Shown: positions 1-8,378, numbered from the stretch's first letter. The stretch is 64,000 nt of DNA from Terriglobia bacterium (GCA_020072815.1 JAIQGE010000001.1:310001-374000); one strand, 5' to 3'. A program made the numbers and translations. Notes: a model not told the origin generated them from the letters alone.

Positions 1-167
1 ATTGGCCCAGTCTGGGGGCTGGGGCCGGTCGCGATGACCAAGACCCCTTCCCGGCCTACGGCGAAACCATAAAAATATTGAATTTAAATGACTTAGACGA
101 CAGTTTTACGGCGGTGATCAACCCAAAGATGAGAGAAATTAATGTAGGAACACAGGAACACTTTTAG
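1..167 (+). CDS. Possible 3' end of a gene cut by the left edge
   Basis: Reading frame 3 is open from the window edge to a TAG at 165-167 and encodes about 54 residues rich in Asp, Asn and Ile, including DQDPFPAYGETIKIL. I do not recognise it. Frame 1 is also open from the edge, to a TAA at 70-72, with GC-rich third positions, so the true frame is uncertain. If frame 3 is right, the gene ends 41 bases before the pilin start at 209. The call rests only on an open frame and a plausible composition. Confidence 0.3.
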   Translation, partial: WPSLGAGAGRDDQDPFPAYGETIKILNLNDLDDSFTAVINPKMREINVGTQEHF

Positions 168-208
168 AGTATGCTAGTGCCTTGCAGGTTACTTTGGTAA
201 CTAGGCCC

Positions 209-742
209 ATGGTAAACACAAAAAAGTCGCTGTCCCCAGGCGCAAGCGCCCAGCGAGGATTTTCCCTGGTTGAGGCGCTGGTGGTGGTCATGGTGATTCT
301 GGTGATTGCTGCCATAGCGATTCCCAGCCTGATTCAGTCCCGCATGAAAGCCAATGAAGCCGCGGCGGTGGCCTCCATGAAGACCATACAGACCGCGGAG
401 ACCTTGTATTCCACCGAGTTTCCCGAGGAAGGGTTCGCGCCGAGCCTGGCCGTGCTGGGGCCGAACGGGACTGACTGCTCCAACGCGGGGCCGACCAATT
501 CCTGCATCATCATGGACGATGCCCTGGCCAGCGGGCTCAAGAGCGGCTACATCTTTGTGCTGACGGGCGATGGCAACACACCCACCCGCGCCTACACCTT
601 GACCGCCTCGCCGGAGAGCAGCAGCGCGTCGGGCCGGTGCACTTTCTCCTCCAACCAGACAGGACTGATCTCCAAGACCGTCTCCGGTTCTGGAAGCGGC
701 TCTGGGACCTTCACCGTGGGCACCAGCGGCACCTGCGACTAA
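209..742 (+). CDS. Type IV pilin-like (pseudopilin) protein
   Basis: About 177 aa. Residues 17-33 read GFSLVEALVVVMVILVI: the prepilin peptidase site (Gly before Phe), the conserved Glu at +5 and the hydrophobic N-terminal helix of type IV pilins and type II secretion pseudopilins. The globular part has two Cys pairs (a CSNAGPTNSC segment, plus Cys near the end) and a Gly/Ser-rich tail. After cleavage by PilD it should sit in the inner membrane or assemble into a pilus or pseudopilus. I prefer the ATG at 209; a TTG at 182 in the same frame would add nine residues. No assembly ATPase, peptidase or secretin lies nearby, so this is an orphan pilin gene. Confident on family, unsure on the exact machine. 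Confidence 0.85.
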   Translation: MVNTKKSLSPGASAQRGFSLVEALVVVMVILVIAAIAIPSLIQSRMKANEAAAVASMKTIQTAETLYSTEFPEEGFAPSLAVLGPNGTDCSNAGPTNSCIIMDDALASGLKSGYIFVLTGDGNTPTRAYTLTASPESSSASGRCTFSSNQTGLISKTVSGSGSGSGTFTVGTSGTCD

Positions 743-827
743 GACCTCCGCAAAAGTTCGATTCCTTCTTCTTCGGCTGGCGAATCAATGTGCCTGCTCG
801 CCTAGCAATTGAGACGTAAGCGAGAGT

Positions 828-1382
828 CTACTCAGCTTTCACCGTCACCGATACGCGGGTGTTTTCCCAATCGAGTTGCAGGCTGGCGGTGTCGTCGCCC
901 TTCTTGTTGAAGGAAATGGTGAACTGCTCCACCAGTTGCGGCAGCGCCGACGTCTTCATGTCCACGCGGGCCAGATCTTGTTCCTGGTGGTACTCGGTGC
1001 CCCATTGTCCGGTCTGCTTATTGATGATCAGCTTCCATCCGCTTTCCGCGGGCAATGCGTAGAGCGTGTACGTGCCGGCCGGGACCTTCACGCCGCCGAT
1101 GTCCAGGTTCGTCGCGGTTGTCAGCGTGGTGGCTTCATTGGCGCCAACCCGCCAGACGTAGCCGTAAGGCGCCAGGTCGGTTCCCAGCTTTCTTCCCCGC
1201 AGCGATGGACGGCTGTAATCCACCGTGATCTTCTTGCTCTTGAGCGTGACATCGGCCGTTGCCGGAGGACTGGGCCGCTTGCTCTTGTCCTGCTGTGCGA
1301 CGCCGGCAGTCGTCAAACCGACCACCAGCGCGGCGACCGCGACCGCCGTTCCACCTGTAAAGATCCTGTTCCGCATGTTCAT
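828..1382 (-). CDS. Exported DUF2911 protein
   Basis: 184 aa with an N-terminal signal peptide ending near the Ala in AGVAQQ. The body matches DUF2911: YSRPSLRGRKLG near residue 55, GANEATT, VPAGTYTLYALP and a WKLIINKQTGQWG stretch. The family is common in Bacteroidota and Acidobacteriota and has no established biochemical role; it is predicted to be a periplasmic beta-rich protein. It converges with the pilin gene. An AGGA lies about 14 bases before the chosen ATG, which is long; the ATG at residue 3 is an alternative start. Confidence 0.85.
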   Translation of the reverse strand: MNMRNRIFTGGTAVAVAALVVGLTTAGVAQQDKSKRPSPPATADVTLKSKKITVDYSRPSLRGRKLGTDLAPYGYVWRVGANEATTLTTATNLDIGGVKVPAGTYTLYALPAESGWKLIINKQTGQWGTEYHQEQDLARVDMKTSALPQLVEQFTISFNKKGDDTASLQLDWENTRVSVTVKAE

Positions 1383-1555
1383 GTGAGTTGTGAATGTCCT
1401 TTCCCGATTTTTCTGCGCAGATCATTATCGCGCGCAGAACGGTGAACGGACAAATCTATCGTGACGAAGAGCCTCCGCAAACATTCAGGCCCCAACGCTC
1501 TTCGGCAAAGAAGCCGTTGAGCGCAGGAGCCTGATCTTCTGAATCTGGCGTTCGA

Positions 1556-2287
1556 TTACTGGTTGGTGTACTGAGCCGCGTGCACGGGCTTCTTCTTCTT
1601 GCTCTTGGCGACTATTTTCTTGGGCGGCGCCGAGTCGTCTTTCCTTGCGGGCGCGCTCGCCACGACGGGCGCGTTGCCGCGCGGATCAACCACCGCGGCG
1701 CGCTGTTCTACGTAAGACGACAAGCTGCTGCGAATGCGGAGCAGGTTGGCGTAGTCGGCGGACAGGCGGTTGTACTCTTCCTTCTTGCCGTAATTTTGCG
1801 TGGCTTCCGCCAGGATGTCCAGGTTTTCGCAGACCAGCGTGACGTTGTTGTAGAGCTTAAAGGTGGAGCCCACGCTGCCGTGCTGCGCGCGCACTTCGCT
1901 GATCATCGCCGGCAACGCGCCGGCCTGCTGCTTGAGCATGTCCGCGGTCTGGTTGGCTTGCTGTTTGTGCGAACTCTTCTTGATGAAGCCGGTCTTCCAG
2001 CCGGACGCCCACTTGTCCGTACGCAGGTTGGCCAGATCCGTGTTGGTGGCCGATACCGCGGACTCCGCGTCGGTCAGCATGGACGTAAGGTCTACATGCT
2101 TGGACGTCGTCGAGGACGACGATGCAGACGCAGTCGCCGCCGACGCGTCTTTTGTTTTGGAATCCGGCGCTTTGGAATCCGACTTCACAACGTGCAACTG
2201 CGCGTCTTTGGATGACTGTGCGAAGGACGGTGCGGCCATGCTGAGACCGAACATGAGGACGACGACTGCAGCCAAGATTTTTTTCAC
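1556..2287 (-). CDS. Exported Lys-tailed protein, paralog A
   Basis: 243 aa, GTG start, with AGGAG eight bases upstream. A signal peptide (residues 1-23) is followed by a Ser/Ala/Thr-rich linker, then a helical region with WASGWKTGF, SHKQQA, TFKLYNNVTLVCENLD and YNRLSADYANLLRIRSSLSSYVEQRAA. The C-terminus is very basic (KKIVAKSKKKKPVHAAQ). It is clearly paralogous to the next gene at 2408-3091: same length class, same order of motifs and the same Lys-rich tail ending in Gln. I do not recognise a named family. Probably periplasmic; the tail could bind nucleic acid or the cell wall, but that is a guess. Confidence 0.8.
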   Translation of the reverse strand: MKKILAAVVVLMFGLSMAAPSFAQSSKDAQLHVVKSDSKAPDSKTKDASAATASASSSSTTSKHVDLTSMLTDAESAVSATNTDLANLRTDKWASGWKTGFIKKSSHKQQANQTADMLKQQAGALPAMISEVRAQHGSVGSTFKLYNNVTLVCENLDILAEATQNYGKKEEYNRLSADYANLLRIRSSLSSYVEQRAAVVDPRGNAPVVASAPARKDDSAPPKKIVAKSKKKKPVHAAQYTNQ

Positions 2288-2407
2288 GGATTACGCTCCT
2301 GGTGGTGGTATTTGGACTTGGACTTCAAAACTCAACATCAGACTTGCATGGCGCGGACCCCGGTTGCCCGCCGCAGCGCGCTGTCGCGCACGCCACAGCG
2401 GTGATCA

Positions 2408-3091
2408 TTACTGGCTATTGCTGAACTGCATTCCCGACGACGACTTTTTCTTCTTGGCGGCGGCCACCGACTTCTTCTGCTGCTTGTCCGGCACGCCGTC
2501 ATCAATGATGATTTTCTTCGGCATCCCCAGGCCATCGGTGGACACCGCGGAGGTGAAGCTGGAATACGTGACTCCGCCGTCGGCCGCGGCGGCTTTCTGC
2601 TGGATGTACGACGAGAGCGTGCGGCGCAAGCGGATCAGGTTGTTGTAGTCGGTGGCCAGCGGCGCGTACTCATCCTGCTTGCCATATTCGTGCGCCTTGT
2701 TGGCCAGCGTGTCCAGCGTCTCGCAGACCAGGCTCACGTCCTCGTAGACTTTGAAAGTCGCGTACATCCCGCCGCGGGAATTCATCGCGTCACGAATCAG
2801 GTCCGGCAGCGCGCCCTTCAAATTGCGCTGCAATGACGCGGCGTCCTGCGCGGCCAGGTTCTTGTGCGCGGTGCTGGTGGTGAAACCCGTCCTCCAGCCG
2901 CCTTTCCATTTCTCAATTTGCAAGTGGCTGATGTCGCTGTTGGTCGCGGCGGCCGTGCGGTCCAGCTCCAGCAGCGTGGACATCAGGTCCGGCCGCGCTG
3001 CCGCTGAGCCTCTGTTCTGCGCCCATCCAGCCGGAGGCAAACTCAGCGCCAGCATGGCGACCATCGGTAACACAACCCGCAGAATCTTCAT
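2408..3091 (-). CDS. Exported Lys-tailed protein, paralog B
   Basis: About 227 aa from the ATG at 3091, which has AGGAG seven bases upstream; a longer frame from 3139 has no such site. Signal peptide (MKILRVVLPMVAMLALSLPPAGWAQ), then MSTLLELDRTAAATNSDI, WKGGWRTGF, TFKVYEDVSLVCETLD and YNNLIRLRRTLSSYIQQKAA, matching paralog A position by position. The tail again holds a Lys-rich run (AAAKKKKSSSGMQFSNSQ). The pair is head-to-tail with about 120 bases between, so it looks like an ancient tandem duplication. Function unknown. The single conserved Cys in LVCE(T/N)LD is the only obvious candidate functional residue. Confidence 0.8.
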   Translation of the reverse strand: MKILRVVLPMVAMLALSLPPAGWAQNRGSAAARPDLMSTLLELDRTAAATNSDISHLQIEKWKGGWRTGFTTSTAHKNLAAQDAASLQRNLKGALPDLIRDAMNSRGGMYATFKVYEDVSLVCETLDTLANKAHEYGKQDEYAPLATDYNNLIRLRRTLSSYIQQKAAAADGGVTYSSFTSAVSTDGLGMPKKIIIDDGVPDKQQKKSVAAAKKKKSSSGMQFSNSQ

Positions 3092-3132
3092 CACAAACTC
3101 CTTACGCGATAAGGGCGTGCAAGTAATACGAG

Positions 3133-3338
3133 CTATCAAATCGGCGACTCATCAAACTCGAGTCGTTAAAACCTGAATCATCAAACACCAAACATCAATG
3201 CGCGAACCGTTGATACACGATTCATCAAAACGGCGACTTATCAGAAATCGCATCGCCAAAGTGCAAGACATCAAAACGCGAGACTCAAAACACGAATCAT
3301 CAAAGCGCGAATCATCAAAAATCATTGAGGGTGAATTC
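3133..3338. repeat. Degenerate 14-16 bp tandem repeat, about 13 units
   Basis: Units of the type ATCAAAACGCGAATC follow each other head to tail with a period of about 15 and much drift; the best-preserved copies are near 3286-3330. It lies directly upstream of paralog B. A minus-strand frame runs through it, but it is a product of the period being a multiple of three. Confidence 0.75.
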
Positions 3339-4359
3339 TGTCCGACGAGGGCTTCTGCGGACGTTCGAGGGCACAATCGCTGAACTAAGGATAGCCCGGC
3401 GGCCAGGAATGTGCGCGTTACCGACGGGCAACTTAGAAGCGTATTGGGACAACGGTGACCTGCGGCGCCGGTGCTGGACTTCCGCGTGACCATTGTTAAC
3501 TTTTGCACTCTCGATCTCCCCTTGCTCTCTTAACCACGACGGACTCCTTCGCGACCATGGCATTCCCGCTCGCAACGACAGAATTCCTGGTGACGCGCCT
3601 TTGTGCTCCTTCGTGTCCTTTGTGGTTCAAGTGTTTCTGCCTTTCCGATCACGGCGATGTCGGCGATCACGTGCGATTCCGGCGATGTGCCCCCTCCGGG
3701 GGCACCTTCATCCCCGGAAAATAAGGACTTAGCTCCAATCATCCCCGGCGATATCCGCTCCATTCACTAACTCGTCAACCTCTCACCATATACTCCTAAC
3801 TCATTGCACCAAAATGACTTATGCTACCACAGGATGGCTTTCAAGGCAAGGAAAAAGTGCCGCATAGAAGGGAAATCCAGGCGAATAACAAGATGTAGGG
3901 TTGCCACACCTTAGACCATCCCCACATCTTGTGGTCTCTTCAGCGATTGTGGGCCGCTGGTCCTTCGCGGACCGCTGGGTTTCCTTCTAAAGATTGTGGA
4001 GCGTGGCCGCCCTCGGCCGCGGCGGTTGGGCACTCTCTCAAGCCAGTCCCCGCAGGGGACGGCTGGTAGATGTGTAGGGCAGGCTTTCAAGCCTGCCTGA
4101 GCCGAAGGCGAAACGAGCCGTTTCAACGGCGGGAAAGCAACGACTAAAGGTTCCTTCCGCGCTGCCGCAGGCCAGAACCCCGCGGGCCACAAATGGCCGC
4201 CGAACACCCACGGTCAGCGCCGTAGGCGCGTCGCGAAGTTAGCCCAGCACGGCGCCGAGGCGCGTTATGCGCTGAGGCGGTAAGTGCTGGGTAAGCAACG
4301 AAAGAAATCCGTTCCTCGCTGCCGCAGGCCGGAGCGGAGCCGCAGGCGGAGCGCGACGA
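3339..4359. other. Gene-free, repeat-rich intergenic stretch
   Basis: About 1 kb with no credible gene. It holds a string CCTTTGTG-TCCTTCGTG-TCCTTTGTGG at 3599-3630, short GGCGATGTC-type repeats at 3650-3720, a hairpin GCAGGCTTTCAAGCCTGC at about 4080-4100 followed by GAGCCGTTTCAACGGC, and a twin-hairpin element at 4217-4295. It borders the defence cassette, where repeats and insertions often accumulate. Confidence 0.7.
4217..4295 (+). repeat. Twin-hairpin element, variant copy
   Basis: Layout: GCGCCGTAGGCGC hairpin, then GAAGTTAGCCCAGCAC, an internal insert rich in GGCGCC, then GTGCTGGGTAAG. The outer parts match the elements at 17967-18014 and 21035-21080, while the inside of the second hairpin differs. 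Confidence 0.65.
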
Positions 4360-4677
4360 CTAGGCTTTCTTCGGTTTAGATCCGCTGCTTTCGGAGGGAA
4401 GGTTCTTGCTTACAAAGCGAACAAGCTTGGCCCAGTCAATAGCACCTGACTTGTCACAGTACTTCTGAGTGAATTCGAGGGTCAGCCGATTGTATATCTT
4501 GCCTTTCTGTTCATTAAACAAATTGGACTGTTTCTCGGCCTCATGTCCAAGCGGCTCGATCACATCAACATATAGTTCGGGGTCGCCGGACAATAAATGC
4601 CAAAAGCTTTGACCGCCAATATGTAAAAAAGACCCATTATCCGCGGTTTTGAAATTGCCGTAGCAGATGCCCAACAT
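4360..4677 (-). pseudogene. C-terminal remnant of a PmeII-type restriction endonuclease
   Basis: 105 residues. The segments ICYG, GGQSFWHLLSGDPELYVDVIEP, LTLEFTQKYC and IDWAKLVRF resemble, from memory, the last third of PmeII-family type II restriction endonucleases, which are about 270 aa. The upstream frame is open for only 15 more codons to a TGA just past the end of mcrC, so the N-terminal part with the expected nuclease residues is missing. There is no good ribosome site at the ATG (4677). It sits 61 bases behind mcrC. I read it as a relic that shows turnover of restriction genes here. No partner methylase is in the window. A short stand-alone protein remains possible. Confidence 0.55.
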
Positions 4678-4738
4678 GCAAGTCAGTGAGGCCGCATGAG
4701 CAGCCAGGCTACGTGAAGTAAATCACAGGAACCGCCAA

Positions 4739-6232
4739 TCATGTGCCTCGCAGAATGGGCATAAGTTCTTTGATGATGGGTTCCGCGACCCCAGCCACAT
4801 CCGCTGTCATAGGTGCGGCGGTCATCCAGAGACGGAGAATTCTTGCGCCTACAGTGATCTCGGCTTTATGAAAAAGCTTTCCGGAGCCTTTCAAGCGAGT
4901 CCATGTTCCCACAGAACAAGGATAGATCAAGCAAGACACGATCGTCCGCGATTCGGCTAAGTTGGCGTAAGCCAATACTTGCAGCAAGTCATTGCGATGT
5001 TGCTCTTTCCACTCCCCTTCCATTGCAGTCCAGGAACGAAACTGCATCTCTTCGAAATGGCGCTTGTATTTTGCGTCAAGCACTAACGTCATATCGCCCC
5101 ATTGCAGCCACAAATCAGGAATCAAAGATTTTTGCGATCCCAGATATGGCGGATCCCAGGAAATCGCTCGAGTTGTCTGCCTTAAACGCCCAACCTTTAC
5201 AGCTGCGCCGGTATTTCGTGCGACGGCGTGAAACACGGTCTCGATCCAAGCCTCAAAAAATCTTTCCATCGCCATGACCCATGGAATGCCTTCAAGCTTA
5301 CTGCTGCCTGCAAGGCCGCGCTTCTCGATTGTCCACTGGAGCGCTTGCAGCCCTTCAACATAAAACTCTGTCTTCAGCGGTTTGCGCACCCAGATTGCCA
5401 TCTGAGTTGGGGATGGAATAAACACCGGCACATCCCGTACTAAGAAGAGTAGTTGTTGAGCGACATCAATTAGCAGATTCACAAAAGCACCGTGTTCAGT
5501 TTGGGACTGAAGGTCATCGATGATGCGCTCAATGCAATATCGAATTGCCCCGAGGAGCTGGCGCTCCTGCCGCAAATCGGGGAATGTACAAGGTACTGCG
5601 AGGAACGCACCTGTCGGCAAGGAACGAACCGCGTATTCGGTCCAACGAACTTGCCCGCGAGGAGCGTTTTGAATTTCACTGACGATTTCAAATCGTCGAT
5701 TCACGCACTTGAGCAGGGCTTTGATCCTTGCGAGGATCATGGAAGAGAGGACCCAGCGCGGAATACTTCTTTCCGAACCTTTGAAGGGTTCAAGCTTGAG
5801 CGGTGTTGGCGCGATTCTCCAGCCCATCTGGGCAAGCATGGGCCCGATTCCGTCCCAGGGAAACCGAGGGTTCACGATGACGCCGTAATCAGCTTTTCCG
5901 CTTGTGGGGGAGATAAGTGGAATTGCGCCTATCGTGTTTCCTGAATGCAACCTAATCATCACATCTCGGCCATTGAACTCTCGATCAACCTGAATTTCAG
6001 CCAGTGAGAGAACGGAGTGATTCTGTTTGATTAGTTGTTCCGCGAGTCGTGCGGCTTCACTCAAGGAATTGCGGGGATCGCGATGCTTCAACTGAAATAG
6101 GTCAACGGCCGAAGTGGAAAAACTAGAATTGTCTTCCAAACGAATGAACGGATGGCCGCGAAGCGGCAGGCCGATCAGTGACTGGCTCACCCGTAGATCT
6201 CTAGATTTTCTTCTTATAGGCTGTGGACCCAT
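4739..6232 (-). CDS. mcrC: McrC-like nuclease subunit of a McrBC-type system
   Basis: 497 aa. The C-terminal half carries a PD-(D/E)XK nuclease core: Glu323 in MERFFE, PD at 372-373, DAKYK at 386-390 and a QxxxY-type motif in DLLQVLAYA (415-423). This is the arrangement of McrC-family proteins (PF10117 / DUF2357-like). McrC is the DNA-cutting partner recruited by the McrB GTPase; known McrBC systems cut DNA carrying modified cytosine and so limit phage or foreign methylated DNA. Its first 19 bases overlap the end of the McrB-like gene, which indicates translational coupling. GC is lower than in flanking genes, as expected of a transferred defence module. The modification recognised cannot be read from the sequence. 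Confidence 0.85.
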   Translation of the reverse strand: MGPQPIRRKSRDLRVSQSLIGLPLRGHPFIRLEDNSSFSTSAVDLFQLKHRDPRNSLSEAARLAEQLIKQNHSVLSLAEIQVDREFNGRDVMIRLHSGNTIGAIPLISPTSGKADYGVIVNPRFPWDGIGPMLAQMGWRIAPTPLKLEPFKGSERSIPRWVLSSMILARIKALLKCVNRRFEIVSEIQNAPRGQVRWTEYAVRSLPTGAFLAVPCTFPDLRQERQLLGAIRYCIERIIDDLQSQTEHGAFVNLLIDVAQQLLFLVRDVPVFIPSPTQMAIWVRKPLKTEFYVEGLQALQWTIEKRGLAGSSKLEGIPWVMAMERFFEAWIETVFHAVARNTGAAVKVGRLRQTTRAISWDPPYLGSQKSLIPDLWLQWGDMTLVLDAKYKRHFEEMQFRSWTAMEGEWKEQHRNDLLQVLAYANLAESRTIVSCLIYPCSVGTWTRLKGSGKLFHKAEITVGARILRLWMTAAPMTADVAGVAEPIIKELMPILRGT

Positions 6233-7686
6233 TGCAAGTAGCTCCGGATCTGCTCACTAAACCCGCCCACGTACCCTTGTGCAAGATACTCTTCCAATAA
6301 GGGTGCAAGGCTCACTTTTAGGCTTACAGGCGCCTTTGACTCATCTTTCTCGAGGAAATACGAGTGTCCCGGAACCAGATTGAACGCATCGTCCTGAGCG
6401 TACTCAACGAAAATGGCAATCAATTCTCGGAATGCATGCTGCATCAGTCCGCAACCGTTCTTTGCAACCACGCTCATCTGCGGCCAGAGCGAGACGAACG
6501 CAAACCTTCGGCGAATGGCTACGTCCACGATCGCAATGCTACGATCGGCGCTATTCATTGTGCCGAGAATGTACAGGTTGTCAGGAATGCTGAACTTCTC
6601 ATCAAAAGGCTTTTCGAAATTATACGGCAGACTTATTTCCCGTTTTCGAATGTCGTTGGCTTCTAGCAAATAGATAGCCTCACCGAGTATCTTGCTCAAA
6701 TCTGCGCGGTTAATCTCGTCAATATTGAGCAGGTAGGGCTTAGGCTGGATTTTTAGCGCGTCGGCAGCGGCTTGCATAAGAAAGCCGCGTTTGGGCCGAA
6801 ATTGCAGCCCCCGCACTTGATCTGAGTGATCGGGAGACAATCCGCCAATGAAGGTCTCATATGTCGTATTTGGATGCAGCTGGATTGTGCGGCCCGCGCC
6901 CTTATACTCATCCGCGAGCATATCTAGCGCCATTGTCGTCTTCCCCGTGCCCGGTGGACCTTGGATGACTACAAAACGCTTTTGCTCAAGCAATGCCTTA
7001 ACTTCTTTAGAATCGACTTGCGGCATCAGGTGGTTAAACCACCTTGAACGAATCTTCTCACTGTCTTCACGCTGCGGCGCGTTAGGCCGAATTCCTCGTT
7101 CTTCGAACATCAAATCAAGAAAAGCGGCCACTGCCTTGAGCGTCACGCTTCGGTCACTGGTTGGCCGAAAAAGCGCGTACATCACGTTGCCATAAGTGTT
7201 GAAGGCATCTTTCGAACCCGGCCAATTCCTTTGAATATGATCGGGCACCGTGATATCCGTACGAGTGGGATCTTGTTTCGTCCAAGCGATCTGCTCACCT
7301 TTTCCGAACTCTCGGTTTAGCCACGCACCAATTGCTTGCGCTTTCCTTGCATGCCCTGGGCGTCCTAGAATAGCCTCATCAGGGGCAAGCCCCTGGGTTC
7401 CGACTACCAGACCAAGAAGGGCGGGCTCGTTCGAGGACGGGAAAATAACAAAAGAGAATCCTCCGTAAGGCCCCGATGTCGGGTTGCTCGGGTGGATATA
7501 AGCGGAGAATGGAACCCCAGAATCACCTTTCATGTCCGGCGCTCTCAGCTGGACTGCCTTCGCCGCAGCCGCTGGATACCGTCCTTGGGGGCCGCCGAAC
7601 TGAGCTTTCAGAGCGTCTTCGTTTCGCTTTTTCCACTCCTGCAGTTCACTGGAGTGGATGATTTCGACAATCTGTCCTAGGCTCAT
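6214..7686 (-). CDS. mcrB: McrB-like AAA+ GTPase
   Basis: 490 aa. Residues about 50-180 form an N-terminal domain resembling DUF3578/MrcB_N (PSNPTSGPYGGFSFVIF, GLVVGTQG). The AAA+ module has Walker A GPPGTGKT (243-250), Walker B LLNIDEINRAD (319-329) and the McrB signature MNSADRS (377-383) followed by IRRRFAF. McrB-family proteins bind modified target DNA through the N-domain, oligomerise with GTP and translocate, activating McrC. Three bases separate its start from the stop of the 119-aa gene upstream, and it overlaps mcrC downstream, so these three genes form one operon. The signature here has MNSADRS where MNTADRS is typical, a mild change. Confidence 0.9.
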   Translation of the reverse strand: MSLGQIVEIIHSSELQEWKKRNEDALKAQFGGPQGRYPAAAAKAVQLRAPDMKGDSGVPFSAYIHPSNPTSGPYGGFSFVIFPSSNEPALLGLVVGTQGLAPDEAILGRPGHARKAQAIGAWLNREFGKGEQIAWTKQDPTRTDITVPDHIQRNWPGSKDAFNTYGNVMYALFRPTSDRSVTLKAVAAFLDLMFEERGIRPNAPQREDSEKIRSRWFNHLMPQVDSKEVKALLEQKRFVVIQGPPGTGKTTMALDMLADEYKGAGRTIQLHPNTTYETFIGGLSPDHSDQVRGLQFRPKRGFLMQAAADALKIQPKPYLLNIDEINRADLSKILGEAIYLLEANDIRKREISLPYNFEKPFDEKFSIPDNLYILGTMNSADRSIAIVDVAIRRRFAFVSLWPQMSVVAKNGCGLMQHAFRELIAIFVEYAQDDAFNLVPGHSYFLEKDESKAPVSLKVSLAPLLEEYLAQGYVGGFSEQIRSYLQWVHSL

Positions 7687-7689
7687 ACG

Positions 7690-8049
7690 CTAAATACCCC
7701 GTTGCTGGGGTGGAGGCAGTCTCTTTCCCTTTGGCAAAGGCCAATCGAGTTCCGCAGCGGCCCCGACTGGACCTATCTCGTTCAATGAAACTCGCGTAAC
7801 AATAAACTCAAACCCGTCGTAACTATCGCAGCCGTAGCCTGGGCCGCTTCGTTCCACGACCCACCTGACGATAAGATCAAAGTATTGATGGGGAGACATG
7901 CCGACGAACTTCGGGAATTCATCCCCATAGCTACCCCCGATCCTACTAATATATTCGGCGGCTAGGCGCGGATCATAGAAGAGAAATTGATTTTGCAAAA
8001 CGCCGGCCCAGAGCTCGGCGACCAGGTAAGCTGAGCGTCTAGAAAACAT
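7690..8049 (-). CDS. Unknown 119-aa protein of the McrBC operon
   Basis: 119 aa, no signal peptide or membrane segment. The N-half looks helical (SAYLVAELWAGVLQNQFLFYDPRLAAEYISRIG); the middle has PHQYFDLIVRWVVERSG; the end is Pro-rich. I do not recognise it. It lies between the XRE regulator (59 bases upstream) and mcrB (3 bases downstream) in the same orientation, so it is almost certainly co-transcribed and may be an accessory or specificity factor of the defence system. That role is inferred from position only. Confidence 0.75.
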   Translation of the reverse strand: MFSRRSAYLVAELWAGVLQNQFLFYDPRLAAEYISRIGGSYGDEFPKFVGMSPHQYFDLIVRWVVERSGPGYGCDSYDGFEFIVTRVSLNEIGPVGAAAELDWPLPKGKRLPPPQQRGI

Positions 8050-8108
8050 CAGGCACCTCTCAATTAGCTCGTGGTTTTCATCCTAAACTAACTGTTAAGA
8101 ATTGGCAG

Positions 8109-8333
8109 TTACTTTCTCCGATGATGAGCGTCGCCGTCGTCCAAGAACTGGGATGGCGTAACGCCCAGAGCACGACTGATTTTTTCAATCGTGTACAGCG
8201 TCACGTTTTGCGGAGAGTTTCTGAGGCGAGCAAGCGAGCCGACCGAAATGCCGAGCCTCTTCGCGAAAGCGCGGTGGGTCAGCACCCCCTGCGCCTCCCG
8301 AAGTTTTCGTTGAACCGTTTTCGCGGCATCCAT
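8109..8333 (-). CDS. XRE/Cro-family transcription regulator
   Basis: 74 aa, essentially one helix-turn-helix domain: RAFAKRLGISVGSLARLRNSPQNVTLYTIEKISRALGV, with the typical xRE spacing and a hydrophobic core. As first gene of the defence operon it probably represses its own transcription, like the controllers of many restriction and toxin-antitoxin units. A perfect 16-bp palindrome at 8363-8378 lies 29 bases before its start and is the obvious operator candidate. It could alternatively be an antitoxin-like partner of the 119-aa protein. Confidence 0.85.
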   Translation of the reverse strand: MDAAKTVQRKLREAQGVLTHRAFAKRLGISVGSLARLRNSPQNVTLYTIEKISRALGVTPSQFLDDGDAHHRRK

Positions 8334-8362
8334 GTCTAGGTTGCAGATTTAGCAGAAACGGT

Positions 8363-8378
8363 GTTCAATATATTGAAC
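8363..8378. promoter_or_regulatory. 16-bp palindrome, probable operator
   Basis: GTTCAATATATTGAAC is a perfect inverted repeat in the 107-base space between the divergent regulator gene (start 8333) and the gene at 8441. The A/T centre and position fit an operator for the XRE protein. A second imperfect dyad (CGGTT ... AACCG) lies at about 8410-8430. Confidence 0.65.

Noticed and set aside
3133-3338. CRISPR array
   Set aside because: Units are directly adjacent with no unique spacers, and they drift gradually.
3911-4207. 98-codon minus-strand ORF
   Set aside because: Lies in hairpin repeats (GCAGGCTTTCAAGCCTGC region), has repeat-type composition, no ribosome site and no recognisable family.
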